NCBI RefSeq assembly: GCF_029227915.1
Contig: NC_079883.1
Location: forward strand, 62,001 to 126,000
DNA: 64,000 bases
Origin: Hydractinia symbiolongicarpus
Lineage: Eukaryota > Cnidaria > Hydrozoa > Anthoathecata > Hydractiniidae
Direction of reading: 5' to 3'
The notes under the pieces are model-generated. The model was not told where the DNA came from. It did not search any database and saw nothing but the letters and a program-made list of their open reading frames with translations. Positions 1 through 12,200 of this stretch are shown here, piece after piece. Each line of letters begins with the position of its first letter. The stretch's first letter is position 1. A program made the translations under genes and the position numbers.

Positions 1-403
1 CGATTAAACTTCTTTTATTTCGCGTCTCATCAAAAATGAAAACATATTTGAAAAATACAAGTCTCATGCGTTTTAGTGGTGAAAAGATAATTTAAAAAAT
101 AGTTCGAGAAATGAGTTTACTCACAGGGTACTTTCTTTGTATACATTCGACTATACGGGCCAAGCCCGGGAATTACGGGAAATCGCGGGTTTTCGTTTGC
201 CGGCGATTAAACTTCTTTCATTAAGCGTCTCATTAAAAATGAAAACATTCCTGAAAACTACAAGTCTCATGCGTTTTAGTGGTGAAAAAATAATTTAAAA
301 AATCGTTCTGGAAATGAGTTTACTCACAGGGTACTTTCTTTGTATATACTCGACTATACGGGCCAAGCACGGGATTTACGGGAAATCGCGGGTTTTCGTT
401 TGC

Positions 404-606
404 CGGCGATTAAACTCCTTTTATTCAGCGTCTCATCAAAAATGAAAACATTTTTGAAAACTACAAGTCTCGTGCGTTTTAGTGGTGAAAAGATAATTTA
501 AAAAATCGTTCTTGAAATGAGTTTACTCGCAGGGTACTTTCTTTGTATACTTTTGACCATACGGGCCGAGTCCGGGATTTACGGGAAATCGCGGGTTTTC
601 GTTTGC
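404..606 (+). repeat. Reference satellite monomer (203 bp)
   Basis: A representative alpha-class monomer, phased to begin at CGGCGATT. It has 79 G+C of 203 (39%) and 14 CpG dinucleotides. Order of landmarks: TTAAAC and a pyrimidine-rich CTTTTATT; GCGTCTCATC; the A/T-tract block AAAAATGAAAACATTTTTG; ACTACAAGTCTC; GTGCGTTTTAGTGGTG; AAAAGATAATTTAAAAAATC; GAAATGAGTTTACTC; the variable tetramer (GCAGG here, ACAGG or CCTGG elsewhere); GTACTTTCTTTGTATAC; the class-specific segment; and a G+C-rich end ATTTACGGGAAATCGCGGG leading to the next CCGGCGATT. Because 203 leaves remainder 2 on division by 3, any open frame moves to another frame in each successive monomer, which argues against a coding repeat. 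Confidence 0.95.
562..595 (+). other. Four CGGG motifs on about one helical turn spacing
   Basis: In the reference monomer CGGG starts at 562, 573, 582 and 592, spacings of 11, 9 and 10 bp, so all four lie on roughly the same face of the helix. Most monomers keep all four; some classes lose one (GGCCAAGCAC still keeps the later ones, and the gtCCAGG variant loses the second). Seen directly in sequence. Any protein-binding role is inference; the arrangement may equally be a remnant of an older short internal duplication. Confidence 0.6.
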
Positions 607-614
607 CGGCGATT
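587..614 (+). other. Imperfect inverted repeat (hairpin) at the monomer junction
   Basis: AATCGCGGG (587-595) can pair with CCGGCGATT (606-614) across a 10-base loop, TTTTCGTTTG. Six pairs are followed by one G-G mismatch and two further pairs. The core GCGATT/AATCGC recurs in most monomers, but variants AATTCGCGGG, AATCGCAGG, GCTGGCG and GCCAGCG weaken it without visible compensating changes. It could matter as a protein-binding dyad or a fork-stalling hairpin, but that is inference. Confidence 0.5.
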
Positions 615-1830
615 AAACTTCTTTTATTCAGCGTCTCATCAAAAATGAAAATTTTTTTGAAAACTACGAGTCTCATACGTTTTAGTGGTGAAAAAATAAT
701 TTAAAAAATCGTTCGGGAAATGAGTTTACTCCCTGGGTATTTTCTTTGTATACTTTTGACTATACGGGCCGAGACCGGGATTTACGGGAAATCGCAGGTT
801 TTCGTTTGCCGGCGATTAAACTTCTTTTATTCCGCGTCTCATCAAAAATGAAAACATTTTTGAAGACTACAAGTCTCATGCGTTTTAGTGGTGAAAAGAT
901 AATTTAAAAAATCGTTCTGGAAATGAGTTTACTCACAGGGTACTTTTTTGTATATACTCGACTATACGGGCCAAGCACGGGATTTACGGGAAATCGCGGG
1001 TTTTCGTTTGCCGGCGATTAAACTTCTTTCATTCAGCGTCTCATCAAAAATGAAAACATTTTTGAAAACTACAAGTCTCATGCGTTTTAGTGGTGAAAAA
1101 ATAATTTAAAAAATCGTTCGGGAAAAGAGTTTACTCACAGGGTACTTTCTTTGTATACATTTGACTATACGCGCCAAGCCCGGGATTTACGGGAAATCGC
1201 GGGTTTTCGTTTGCCGGCGATTAAACTTCTTTTATTTCGCGTCTCATCAAAAATGAAAACATTTTTGAAAACTACAAGTCTCATGCGTTTTAGTGGTTAA
1301 AAGATAATGTAAAAAATCGTTCTGGAAAGGACTTTACTCACAGGGTACTTTCTTTGTATATACTCGACTATACGAGCCAAGCACGGGATTTACGGGAAAT
1401 TGCGGGTTTTCGTTTGCCGGCGATTAAACTTCTTTTATTCAGCGTCTCATCAAAAATGAAAACATTTTTGAAAACTACAAGTCTCATGCGTTTTAGTGGT
1501 GAAAAAATAATTTAAAAAATAGTTCGAGAAATGAGTTTACTCACAGGGTACTTTCTTTGTATACATTCGACTATACGGGCCAAGCCCGGGAATTACGGGA
1601 AATCGCGGGTTTTCGTTTGCCGGCGATTAAACTTCTTTCATTAAGCGTCTCATTAAAAATGAAAACATTCCTGAAAACTACAAGTCTCATGCGTTTTAGT
1701 GGTGAAAAAATAATTTAAAAAATCGTTCTGGAAATGAGTTTACTCACAGGGTACTTTCTTTGTATATACTCGACTATACGGGCCAAGCACGGGATTTACG
1801 GGAAATCGCGGGTTTTCGTTTGCCGGCGAT

Positions 1831-2324
1831 TAAACTTCTTTTATTTAGCGTCTCATCAAAAATGAAAACATTTTTGAAAACTGCAAGTCTCATGCGTTTT
1901 AGTGGTGAAAAGATAATTTAAAAAATCGTTCTGGAAATGAGTTTACTCACAGGATACTTTCTTTGTATATACTCGACTATACGGGCCAAGCACGGGATTT
2001 ACGGAAAATTGCAGGTTTTCGTTTGCCGGCGGTTAAACTTCTTTTATTCCGCGTCTCATCAAAAATGAAAACATTTTTGAAAACTACAAGTCTCATGCGT
2101 TTTAGTGGTGAAAAGATAATTTAAGAAATCGTTCTGGAAATGAGTTTACTCACAGGGTACTTTCTTTGTATATACTCGACTATACGGGCCAAGCACGGGA
2201 TTTACGGGAAATCGCGGGTTTTCGTTTGCCGGAGATTAAACTTCTTTTATTCAGCGTCTCATCAAAAATGAAAACATTTTTGAAAACTACAAGTCTCATG
2301 CGTTTTAGTGGTGAAAAAATAATT
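1831..2324 (+). repeat. Satellite monomers without a clear local HOR
   Basis: About two and a half monomers, mainly gamma class, including the GGATACTTTC variant near 1,952 and GCCGGCGGTTAAAC near 2,026. Nothing but satellite is present. Confidence 0.7.
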
Positions 2325-3948
2325 TAAAAAATCGTTCTGGAAAGGACTTTACTCACAGGGTACTTTCTTTGTATATACTCGACTATACGAGCCAAGCACG
2401 GGATTTACGGGAAATTGCGGGTTTTCGTTTGCCGGCGATTAAACTTCTTTTATTCAGCGTCTCATCAAAAATGAAAACATTTTTGAAAACTACAAGTCTC
2501 ATGCGTTTTAGTGGTGAAAAAATAATTTAAAAAATCGTTCTGGAAATGAGTTTACTACCTGGGTATTTTCTTTGTATACTTTTGACTATACGGGCCGAGT
2601 CCGGGATTTACGGGAAATCCCGGATTTTCGTTTGCCGGCGATTAAACTTCTTTTATTCAGCGTCTCATCAAAAATGAAAACATTTTTGAAAACTACAAGT
2701 CTCTTGCGTTTTAGTGGTGAAAAAATAATTTAAAAAATCGTTCGGGAAATGAGTTTACTCACAGGGTACTTTCTTTGTATACATTCGACTATACGGGCTA
2801 AGCCCGGGATTTACAGGAAATCGCGGGTTTTCGTTTGCCGGCGATTAAACTTCTTTTATTTAGCGTCTCATCAAAAATGAAAACATTTTTGAAAACTACA
2901 AGTCTCTTGCGTTTTAGTGGTGAAAAGATAATTTAAAAAATCGTTCGGGAAATGAGTTTACTCCCTGGGTACTTTGTTTGTATACTTTTGACTATACGGG
3001 CCGAGTCCGAGATTTACGGGAAATCGCGGGTTTTCGTTTGCCGGCGATTAAACATCTTTTATTCAGCGTCTCATCAAAAGTGAAAACATTTTTGAAAACT
3101 ACAAGTCTCATGCGTTTTAGTGGTGAAAAGATAATATAAAAAATCGTTCTGGAAAGGACTTTACTCACAGGGTACTTTCTTTGTATATACTCGACTATAC
3201 GAGCCAAGCACGGGATTTACGGGAAATTGCGGGTTTTCGTTTGCCGGCGATTAAACTTCTTTTATTCAGCGTCTCATCAAAAATGAAAACATTTTTGAAA
3301 ACTACAAGTCTCATGCGTTTTAGTGGTGAAAAAATAATTTAAAAAATCGTTCTGGAAATGAGTTTACTACCTGGGTATTTTCTTTGTATACTTTTGACTA
3401 TACGGGCCGAGTCCGGGATTTACGGGAAATCCCGGGTTTTCGTTTGCCGGCGATTAAACTTCTTTTATTCAGCGTCTCATCAAAAATGAAAACATTTTTG
3501 AAAACTACAAGTCTCTTGCGTTTTAGTGGTGAAAAAATGATTTAAAAAATCGTTCGGGGAATGAGTTTACTCACAGGGTACTTTCTTTGTATACATTCGA
3601 CTATACATGCCAAGCCCGGCATTTACAGGAAATCGCTGGTTTTCGTTTGCCGGCGATTAAACTTCTTTTATTCAGCGTCTCATCAAAAATAAAAACATTT
3701 TTGAAAACTACAAGTCTCTTGCGTTTTAGTGGTGAAAAGATAATTTAAAAAATCGTTCGGGAAATGAGTTTACTCCCTGGGTACTTTGTTTGTATACTTT
3801 TGACTATACGGGCCGAGTCCGGGATTTACGGGAAATCGCGGGTTTTCGTTTGCCGGCGATTAAACATCTTTTTTTCAGCGTCTCATCAAAAATGAAAACA
3901 TTTTTGAAAACTACAAGTGTCATGCGTTTTAGTGGTGAAAAGATAATT
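2325..3948 (+). repeat. 812-bp tandem duplication (4-monomer HOR)
   Basis: Two adjacent blocks, about 2,325-3,136 and 3,137-3,948, align at a shift of 812 bp (exactly four monomers). Shared diagnostic variants include CTGGAAAGGACTTTACTC (2,336 and 3,148), CTACCTGGGTATTTTC, CTCTTGCGTTTTAG, and GTACTTTGTTTGTATAC (about 2,970 and 3,782). The copies differ by a few substitutions. Block edges were judged by eye and are good to some tens of bases. Confidence 0.75.
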
Positions 3949-4977
3949 TAAAAAATCGTTCTGGAAATGAGTTTACTCCCTGGGTATTTTCTTTTTATAC
4001 TTTTGACTATACGGGCCGAGTCCGGGATTTACGGGAATTCGCCGGTTTTCGTTTGCCGGCGATTAAACTTCTTCTATTCAGGGTGTCATCAAAAATGAAA
4101 ACATTTTTGAAAACTACAAGTCTCATGCGTTTTAGTGGTGAAAAGATAACTTAAAAAATGGTTCTGGAAATGAGTTTACTCACAGGGTACTTTATTTGTA
4201 TACTTTTGACTATACGGGCCGAGTCCGGGATTTACGGGAAATCGCGGGTTTTCGTTTGCCGGCAATTAAACATCTTTTATTCGGCGTCTCATCAAAAATG
4301 AAAACATTTTTGAAAACTACAAGTCTCATGCGTTTTAGTGGTGAAAAGATAATTTAAAAAATCGTTCTGGAAATGAGTTTACTCCCTGGGTATTTTCTTT
4401 GTATACATTTGACTATACGGGCCGAGTCCGGGATTTACGGGAATTCGCGGGTTTTCGTTTGCCGGCGATTAAACTTCTTTTATTCAGCGTCTCTCATCAA
4501 AAATGAAAACATTTTTGAAAACTACAAGTCTCGTGCGTTTTAGTGGTGAAAAGATAATTTAAAAAACCGTTCTGGAAATGAGTTTACTCGCAGGGTACTT
4601 TCTTTGTCTACTTTTGACTATACGGGCCGAGTCCGGGATTTACGGGAAATCGCGGGTTTTCGTTTGCCGGCGATTAAACTTCTTTTATTTCGCGTCTCAT
4701 CAAAAATGAAAACATATTTGAAAACTACAAGTCTCATGCGTTTTAGTGGTGAAAAAATAATTTAAAAAATCGTTCGAGAAATGAGTTTACTCACAGGGTA
4801 CTTTCTTTGTATACATTTGACTATACGGGCCAAGCCCGGGATTTATGGGAAATCGCGGGTTTTCGTTTGCCGGCGATTAAACTTCTTTCATTAAGCGTCT
4901 TATTAAAAATGAAAACATTCCTGAAAACTACAAGTCTCATGCGTTTTAGTGAAGAAAAAATAATTTAAAAAAATCGT
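3949..4977 (+). repeat. Mixed alpha/beta satellite monomers
   Basis: About five monomers. It includes a 2-bp insertion in GCGTCTCTCATC near 4,488 and the rare AAAAAACCGTTCTGG with TTTGTCTAC variant near 4,561-4,610. The stretch from about 4,261 onward has a displaced, similar copy about 5.42 kb downstream (from about 9,682). No other feature is seen. Confidence 0.7.
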
Positions 4978-6255
4978 TCGGGAAATGAGTTTACTCCCTG
5001 TGTATTTTCTTTGTATACTTTTGACTATACGGGCCGAGTCCGGGATTTACGGGAATTCGCGGGTTTTCGTTTGCCGGCGATTAAACTTCTTTTATTTCGC
5101 GTCTCATCAAAAATGAAAACATATTTGAAAACTACAAGTCTCATGCGTTTTAGTGGTGAAAAAATAATTTAAAAAATCGTTCGAGAAATGAGTTTACTCA
5201 CAGGGTACTTTCTTTGTATACATTCGACTATACGGGCCAAGCCCGGGATTTATGGGAAATCGCGGGTTTTCGTTTGCCGGCGATTAAACTTCTTTCATTA
5301 AGCGTCTTATTAAAAATGAAAACATTCCTGAAAACTACAAGTCTCATGCGTTTTAGTGGTGAAAAAATAATTTAAAAATTCGTTCGGGAAATGAGTTTAC
5401 TCCCTGTGTATTTTCTTTGTATACTTTTGACTATACGGGCCGAGTCTGGGATTTACGGGAATTCGCGGGTTTTCGTTTGCCGGCGATTAAACTTCTTCTA
5501 TTCAGCGTCTCATCAAAAATGAAAACATTTTTGAAAACTACAAGTGTGATGCGTTTTAGTGGTGAAAAGATAATTTAAAAAATCGTTCTGGAAATGAGTT
5601 TACTCCCTGGGTATTTTCTTTGTATACTTTTGACTATACGGGCCGAGTCCGGGATTTACGGGAATTCGCGGGTTTTCGTTTGCCGGCGATTAAACTTCTT
5701 TTATTCAGCGTCTCATCAAAAATGAAAACATTTTTGAAAACTACAAGTCTCGTGCGTTTTAGTGGTGAAAAGATAATTTAAAAAATCGTTCTTGAAATGA
5801 GTTTACTCGCAGGGTACTTTCTTTGTATACTTTTGACTATACGGGCCGAATCCGGGATTTACGGGAAATCGCGGGTTTTCGTTTGCCGGCGATTAAACTT
5901 CTTTCATTCACCGTCTCATCAAAAATGAAAACATTTTTGAAAACTAAAAGTCTCATGCGTTTTAGTGGTGAAAAAGTAATTTAAAAAATCGTTCGGGAAA
6001 TGAGTTTACTCACAGGGTACTTTCTTTGTATACATTTGACTATACGGGCCAAGCCCGGGATTTACGGGAAATCGCAGGTTTTCGTTTGCCGGCGATTAAA
6101 CTTCTTTTATTTCGCGTCTCATCAAAAATGAAAACATTTTTGAAAACTACAAGTCTCATGCGTTTTAGTGCTGAAAAGATAATATAAAAAATCGTTCTGG
6201 AAAGGACTTTACTCACAGGGTACCTTCTTTGTATATACTCGACTATACAAGCCAA

Positions 6256-6275
6256 GCACGGGATTTCGGGAAATG
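6256..6275 (+). other. 133-bp deletion junction in a satellite monomer (first copy)
   Basis: GCACGGGATTTCGGGAAATG joins the G+C-rich end of one monomer directly to the GTTCGGGAAATGAG segment of the following one. Normally these CGGGAAAT copies (in TTTACGGGAAATCG and CGTTCGGGAAATGAG) stand apart. The 8-bp shared CGGGAAAT is a natural microhomology for the deletion. The remaining monomer is about 70 bp long. Confidence 0.85.
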
Positions 6276-7746
6276 AGTTTACTCCCTGTGTATTTTCATT
6301 GTATACTTTTGACTATACGGGCCGAGTCCGGGATTTACGGGAATTCGCGGGTTTTCGTTTGCCGGCGATTAAACTTCTTTTATTTCGCGTCTCATCAAAA
6401 ATGAAAACATATTTGAAAACTACAAGTCTCATGCGTTTAAGTGGTGAAAAAATAATTTAAAAAATCGTTCGAGAAATGAGTTTACTCACAGGGTACTTTC
6501 TTTGTATACATTCGACTATACGGGCCAAGCCCGGGATTTATGGGAAATCGCGGGTTTTCGTTTGCCGGCGATTAAACTTCTTTCATTAAGCGTCTTATTA
6601 AAAATGAAAACATTCCTGAAAACTACAAGTCTCATGCGTTTTAGTGGTGAAAAAATAATTTAAAAATTCGTTCGGGAAATGAGTTTACTCCCTGTGTATT
6701 TTCTTTGTATACTTTTGACTATACGGGCCGAGTCCGGGATTTACGGGAATTCGCGGGTTTTCGTTTGCCGGCGATTAAACTTCTTCTATTCAGCGTCTCA
6801 TCAAAAATGAAAACATTTTTGAAAACTACAAGTCTCTTGCGTTTTAGTGGTGAAAAAATAATTTATAAAATCGTTCGGGAAATGAGTTTACTCCCTTGGT
6901 ACTTTCTTTGTATACTTTTGACTATACTGGCCGAGTCCGGGATTTACAGGAAATCGCGGGTTTTCGTTTGCCGGCGATTAAACATCTTTTATACAGCGTC
7001 TCATCAAAAATGAAAACATTTTTGAAAACTACAAGTGTGATGCGTTTTAGTGGTGAAAAGATAATTTAAAAAATCGTTCTTGAAATGAGTTTACTCCCTG
7101 GGTATTTTCTTTGTATACTTTTGACTATACGGGCCGAGTCCGGGATTTACGGGAATTCGCGGGTTTTCGTTTGCCGGCGATTAAACTTCTTTTATTCAGC
7201 GTCTCATCAAAAATGAAAACATTTTTGAAAACTACAAGTCTCGTGCGTTTTAGTGGTGAAAAGATAATTTAAAAAATCGTTCTTGAAATGAGTTTACTCG
7301 CAGGGTACTTTCTTTGTATACTTTTGACTATACGGGCCGAATCCGGGATTTACGGGAAATCGCGGGTTTTCGTTTGCCGGCGATTAAACTTCTTTCATTC
7401 ACCGTCTCATCAAAAATGAAAACATTTTTGAAAACTACAAGTCTCATGCGTTTTAGTGGTGAAAAAATAATTTAAAAAATCGTTCGGGAAATGAGTTTAC
7501 TCACAGGGTACTTTCTTTGTATACATTTGACTATACGGGCCAAGCCCGGGATTTACGGGAAATCGCAGGTTTTCGTTTGCCGGCGATTAAACTTCTTTTA
7601 TTTCGCGTCTCATCAAAAATGAAAACATTTTTGAAAACTACAAGTCTCATGCGTTTTAGTGCTGAAAAGATAATATAAAAAATCGTTCTGGAAAGGACTT
7701 TACTCACAGGGTACCTTCTTTGTATATACTCGACTATACAAGCCAA

Positions 7747-7766
7747 GCACGGGATTTCGGGAAATG
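7747..7766 (+). other. 133-bp deletion junction in a satellite monomer (second copy)
   Basis: Identical to the junction 1,491 bp upstream, so the deletion preceded the HOR duplication. The corresponding place in the third unit (about 9,243) reads GGGATTTACGGGAAATTGCG and is intact. Confidence 0.85.
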
Positions 7767-9248
7767 AGTTTACTCCCTGTGTATTTTCATTGTATACTTT
7801 TGACTATACGGGCCGAGTCCGGGATTTACGGGAATTCGCGGGTTTTCGTTTGCCGGCGATTAAACTTCTTTTATTTCGCGTCTCATCAAAAATGAAAACA
7901 TATTTGAAAACTACAAGTCTCATGCGTTTAAGTGGTGAAAAAATAATTTAAAAAATCGTTCGAGAAATGAGTTTACTCACAGGGTACTTTCTTTGTATAC
8001 ATTCGACTATACGGGCCAAGCCCGGGATTTATGGGAAATCGCGGGTTTTCGTTTGCCGGCGATTAAACTTCTTTCATTAAGCGTCTTATTAAAAATGAAA
8101 ACATTCCTGAAAACTACAAGTCTCATGCGTTTTAGTGGTGAAAAAATAATTTAAAAATTCGTTCGGGAAATGAGTTTACTCCCTGGGTACTTTCTTTGTA
8201 TACTTTTGACTATACGGGCCGAGTCCGGGATTTACGGGAATTCGCGGGTTTTCGTTTGCCGGCGATTAAACTTCTTCTATTCAGCGTCTCATCAAAAATG
8301 AAAACATTTTTGAAAACTACAAGTCTCTTGCGTTTTAGTGGTGAAAAAATAATTTATAAAATCGTTCGGGAAATGAGTTTACTCCCTTGGTACTTTCTTT
8401 GTATACTTTTGACTATACTGGCCGAGTCCGGGATTTACAGGAAATCGCGGGTTTTCGTTTGCCGGCGATTAAACATCTTTTATACAGCGTCTCATCAAAA
8501 ATGAAAACATTTTTGAAAACTACAAGTGTGATGCGTTTTAGTGGTGAAAAGATAATTTAAAAAATCGTTCTTGAAATGAGTTTACTCCCTGGGTATTTTC
8601 TTTGTATACTTTTGACTATACGGGCCGAGTCCGGGATTTACGGGAATTCGCGGGTTTTCGTTTGCCGGCGATTAAACTTCTTTTATTCAGCGTCTCATCA
8701 AAAATGAAAACATTTTTGAAAACTACAAGTCTCGTGCGTTTTAGTGGTGAAAAGATAATTTAAAAAATCGTTCTTGAAATGAGTTTACTCGCAGGGTACT
8801 TTCTTTGTATACTTTTGACTATACGGGCCGAATCCGGGATTTACGGGAAATCGCGGGTTTTCGTGTTCCGGCGATTAAACTTCTTTCATTCACCGTCTCA
8901 TCAAAAATGAAAACATTTTTGAAAACTACAAGTCTCATGCGTTTTAGTGGTGAAAAAATAATTTAAAAAATCGTTCGGGAAATGAGTTTACTCACAGGGT
9001 ACTTTCTTTGTATACATTTGACTATACGGGCCAAGCCCGGGATTTACGGGAAATCGCAGGTTTTCGTTTGCCGGCGATTAAACTTCTTCTATTCAGCGTC
9101 TCATCAAAAATGAAAACATTTTTGAAAACTACAAGTCTCTTGCGTTTTAGTGCTGAAAAGATAATATAAAAAATCGTTCTGGAAAGGACTTTACTCACAG
9201 GGTACCTTCTTTGTATATACTCGACTATACAAGCCAAGCACGGGATTT

Positions 9249-12200
9249 ACGGGAAATTGCGGGTTTTCGTTTGCCGGCGATTAAACTTCTTTTATTCAGC
9301 GTCTCATCAAAAATGAAAACATTTTTGAAAACTACAAGTCTCATGCGTTTTAGTGGTGTAAAAATAATTTAAAAAATCGTTCTGGAAATGAGTTTACTAC
9401 CTGGGTATTTTCTTTGTATGCTTTTGACTATACGGGCCAAACCCGGGATTTACAGGAAATCGCGGGTTTGCGTTTGCCGGCGATTAAACTTCTTTCATTC
9501 AGCGTCTCATCAAAAATGAAAACATTTTTAAAAACTACAAGTCTTATGCGTTTTAGTGGTGAAAAAATAATTTAAAAAATCGTTCGGGAAATGAGTTTAC
9601 TCCCTGGGTACTTTATTTGTATACTTTTGACTATACGGGCCGAGTCCGGGATTTACGGGAAATCGCGGGTTTTCGTTTGCCGGCAATTAAACATCTTTTA
9701 TTCGGCGTCTCATCAAAAATGAAAACATTTTTGAAGACTACAAGTCTTATGCGTTTTAGTGGTGAAAAAATAATTTAAAAAATCGTTCGGGAAATGAGTT
9801 TACTCCCTGGGTATTTTCTTTGTATACATTTGACTATACGGGCCGAGTCCGGGATTTACGGGAATTCGCGGGTTTTCGTTTGCCGGCGCTTAAACTTTTT
9901 TTATTCAGCGTCTCATCAAAAATGAAAACATTTTTGAAAACTACAAGTCTCGTGCGTTTTAGTGGTGAAAAGATAATTTAAAAAACCGTTCTGGAAATGA
10001 GTTTACTCGCAGGGTACTTTCTTTGTCTACTTTTGACTATACGGGCCGAGTCCGGGATTTACGGGAAATCGCGGGTTTTCGTTTGCCGGCGATTAAACTT
10101 CTTTTATTTCGCGTCTCATCAAAAATGAAAACATATTTGAAAACTACAAGTCTCATGCGTTTTAGTGGTGAAAAAATAATTTAAAAAATCGTTCGAGAAA
10201 TGAGTTTACTCACAGGGTACTTTCTTTGTATACATTCGACTATACGGGCCAAGCCCGGGATTTATGGGAAATCGCGGGTTTTCGTTTGCCGGCGATTAAA
10301 CTTCTTTCATTAAGCGTCTTATTAAAAATGAAAACATTCCTGAAAACTACAAGTCTCATGCGTTTTAGTGGTGAAAAAATAATTTAAAAAATCGTTCGGG
10401 AAATGAGTTTACTCCCTGTGTATTTTCTTTGTATACTTTTGACTATACGGGCCGAGTCCGGGATTTACGGGAATTCGCGGGTTTTCGTTTGCCGGCGATT
10501 AAACTTCTTCTATTCAGCGTCTCATCAAAAATGAAAACATTTTTGAAAACTACAAGTCTCGTGCGTTTTAGTGGTGAAAAAATAATATAAAAAATCGTTC
10601 GGGAAATGAGTTTACTCCCTGGGTACTTTCTTTGTATACTTTTGACAATACGGGCCGAGTCCGGGATTTACAGGAAATCGCGGGTTTTCGTTTGCCGGCG
10701 TTTAAACATCTTTTATACAGCGTCTCATCAAAAATGAAAACATTTTTGAAAACTACAAGTGTGATGCGTTTTAGTGGTGAAAAGATAATTTAAAAAATCG
10801 TTCTGGAAATGAGTTTACTCCCTGGGTATTTTCTTTGTATACTTTTGACTATACGGGCCGAGTCCGGGATTTACGGGAATTCGCGGGTTTTCGTTTGCCG
10901 GCGATTAAACTTCTTTTATTTAGCGTCTCATCAAAAATGAAAACATTTTTGAAAACTACAAGTCTCGTGCGTTTTAGTGGTGAAAAGATAATTTAAAAAA
11001 TCGTTCTTGAAATGAGTTTACTCCCTGGGTATTGTTTTTGTATACTTTTGACTATACGGGCCGAGACCGGGATTTACGGGAAATCGCGGGTTTTCGTTTG
11101 CCGGCGATTAAACTTCTTTTATTCCGCGTCTCATCAAAAATGAAAACATTTTTGAAGACTACAAGTCTCATGCGTTTTAGTGGTGAAAAGATAATTTAAA
11201 AAATCGTTCTGGAAATGAGTTTACTCACAGGGTACTTTCTTTGTATATACTCGACTATACGGGCCAAGCACGGGATTTACGGGAAATCGTGGGTTTTCGT
11301 TTGCCGGCGATTAAACTTCTTTCATTCAGCGTCTCATCAAAAATGAAAACATTTTTGAAAACTACAAGTCTCATGCGTTTTAGTGGTGAAAAAATAATTT
11401 AAAAAATCGTTCGGGAAATGAGTTTACTCACAGGGTACTTTCTTTTGTATACATTTGACTATACGGGCCAAGCCCGGGATTTACGGGAAATCGCAGGTTT
11501 TCGTTTGCCGGCGATTAAACTTCTTTTATTTCGCGTCTCATCAAAAATGAAAACATTTTTGAAAACTACAAGTCTCATGCGTTTTAGTGCTGAAAAGATA
11601 ATATAAAAAATCGTTCTGGAAAGGACTTTACTCACAGGGTACCTTCTTTGTATATACTCGACTATACGAGCCAAGCACGGGATTTACGGGAAATTGCGGG
11701 TTTTCGTTTGCCGGCGATTAAACTTCTTTTATTCAGCGTCTCATCAAAAATGAAAACATTTTTGAAAACTACAAGTCTCATGCGTTTTAGTGGTGTAAAA
11801 ATAATTTAAAAAATCGTTCTGGAAATGAGTTTACTACCTGGGTATTTTCTTCGTATACTTTTGACTATACGGGCCAAACCCGGGATTTACAGGAAATCGC
11901 GGCTTTTCGTTTGCCGGCGATTAAACTTCTTTTATTCAGCGTCTCATCAAAAATAAAAACATTTTTGAAAACTACAAGTCTCTTGCGTTTTAGTGGTGAA
12001 AAAATAATTTAAAAAATCGTTCGGGAAATGAGTTTACTCCCTGGGTACTTTCTTAGTATACTTTTGACTATACGGGCCGAGTCCGGGATTTACGGGAAAT
12101 CTCGGGTTTTCGTTTGCCGGCGATTAAACATCTTTTATTCAGCGTCTCATCAAAAATGAAAACATTTTTGAAAACTACAAGTGTCATGCGTTTTAGTGGT

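Larger units (their letters stand above)
1..1840 (+). repeat. Local 1,420-bp displaced duplication (7 monomers)
   Basis: A beta monomer with the unusual GGGAATTACGGG (from about 168) followed by one with CATTCCTGAAAAC (about 247) recurs 1,420 bp later (about 1,588 and 1,667). The match covers roughly the first 410 bp and 1,421-1,830, differing at a few bases. The monomers between (410-1,420) are ordinary alpha, beta and gamma copies. The distance equals seven monomers minus one base, the minus one being a deletion near 945 (TACTTTTTTG instead of TACTTTCTTTG). Confidence 0.75.
4978..9248 (+). repeat. 1,491-bp HOR tract (three units)
   Basis: Diagnostic variants recur at exactly 1,491 bp: AAGTGTGATGCG at 5,544, 7,035 and 8,526 (position of GTGTGAT), and GGATTTCGGGAAATG at 6,261 and 7,752. 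Taking the junction as the edge, units run about 4,978-6,266 (one monomer shorter, shift 1,288 in its first part), 6,267-7,757 and 7,758-9,248. 1,491 is eight monomers minus 133 bp, because each of the first two units ends in a monomer with a 133-bp internal deletion. The third unit ends in an intact monomer, so it either lacks that deletion ancestrally or was corrected. Units two and three are nearly identical, indicating recent duplication. Confidence 0.88.

Noticed and set aside
404-606. Hammerhead-ribozyme-like motif on the minus strand (TTGATGAGACG followed by CGAAAT in some variants)
   Set aside because: The catalytic C before TGATGA is T, stem II would have essentially one base pair, and many monomers read TGAAT instead of CGAAA. 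A self-cleaving satellite RNA is not supported.
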